Source: Sulfurimonas sp. UBA6792
GTDB lineage: Bacteria; Campylobacterota; Campylobacteria; Campylobacterales; Sulfurimonadaceae
Length of the DNA: 5,296 bases
NCBI GenBank assembly: GCA_002452425.1
Contig: DKFQ01000144.1
Coordinates: forward strand, 1,508 to 6,803
Direction: 5' to 3'
Part shown: one piece after another, positions 5,035 through 5,296 of the stretch
How the letters are laid out: every line of letters starts with the position of its first letter
Numbering within the stretch: the first letter of the stretch is position 1
The notes under the pieces: generated by a model
The model's input: only the letters and a program-made list of their open reading frames with translations
What the model was told of the DNA's origin: nothing
Database searches by the model: none
Made by a program: the position numbers and the translations under genes

Positions 5035-5296
5035 TCAACCGAATTTTCCAGTGATGTACTCTTCTGTTAGCTTTTCTCTTGGTGTAACAAAAAGCTCTTC
5101 TGTGCGTCCGAGTTCTATAAGTTCGCCTAAGTACATAAAGCCTGTGTAGTCGCTCACACGTGCAGCTTGCTGCATGTTGTGTGTAACGATAATGATGGAA
5201 ACTCTCTCTCGAAGTTGTACGATAAGCTCTTCGATGCCGCCTGTTGAGATAGGGTCAAGTGCGGAAGTCGGTTCATCAAAAAGAAGTACCTCTGGC
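5035..5296 (-). CDS. pstB: Phosphate ABC transporter ATP-binding protein PstB, C-terminal part (5' end outside the window)
   Basis: The last 86 codons plus a TGA stop (5035-5037) of the ATPase that drives high-affinity phosphate import with PstS, PstC and PstA. The fragment begins within Walker B, PEVLLFDEPTSALDP, followed by the D-loop. It continues through the H-loop IIIVTHNMQQAARVSDYT, the segment GFMYLGELIELGRTEELF, and ends EKLTEEYITGKFG, the typical PstB C-terminus. DEPTSALDP and HNMQQAARVSD are more specific to PstB than to ABC ATPases in general. Walker A, the Q-loop and the signature motif lie to the right of the window. The neighbour phoU follows 43 bases downstream, matching the common pstSCAB-phoU order. 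This frame has no internal start in the window and is cut by the right edge. Confidence 0.95.
   Translation of the reverse strand, partial: PEVLLFDEPTSALDPISTGGIEELIVQLRERVSIIIVTHNMQQAARVSDYTGFMYLGELIELGRTEELFVTPREKLTEEYITGKFG

Overview
The window looks like chromosomal DNA of a campylobacterium (Epsilonproteobacteria), most like the Sulfurimonas/Sulfuricurvum group. This rests on moderate-to-low GC, A/T-rich intergenic DNA, promoters with an extended -10 box (TGnTAnnnT) and no recognisable -35, a GlnA with Phe at the adenylylation position, and the flavour of the penicillin-binding protein tail. The genus is an inference; no sequence comparison was run.

Layout. The only plus-strand gene is the 3' end of a class A penicillin-binding protein (1-450), cut by the left edge. 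It converges, with an 18-base gap, on a minus-strand block read from right to left: pstB (3' part only, 5296-5035), phoU (4991-4320), glnA (4233-2803), leuA (2664-1006) and a small secreted monohaem class II cytochrome c (891-469). Every junction in this block except pstB-phoU carries a promoter and/or a terminator-like hairpin, so leuA, glnA and the cytochrome appear to be separate transcription units. pstB and phoU are 43 bases apart and look like the end of a pst phosphate-uptake operon. No RNA gene, mobile element, CRISPR array or origin was seen, and no gene-free stretch exceeds 300 bases.

Function. PstB powers high-affinity phosphate import and PhoU tunes the transporter and phosphate signalling. 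GlnA assimilates ammonium. LeuA commits 2-oxoisovalerate to leucine. The cytochrome belongs to periplasmic electron transfer or gas/nitrosative handling, and the penicillin-binding protein builds the wall. This is mostly housekeeping DNA and I do not see a clearly new system. The points that deserve a second look are a perfect 27-base palindrome spanning the phoU stop codon just upstream of the glnA promoter, a GlnA that has lost the adenylylatable tyrosine, a PhoU whose first metal motif is degenerate, and a fungal/actinobacterial-type (type 2) LeuA standing alone.
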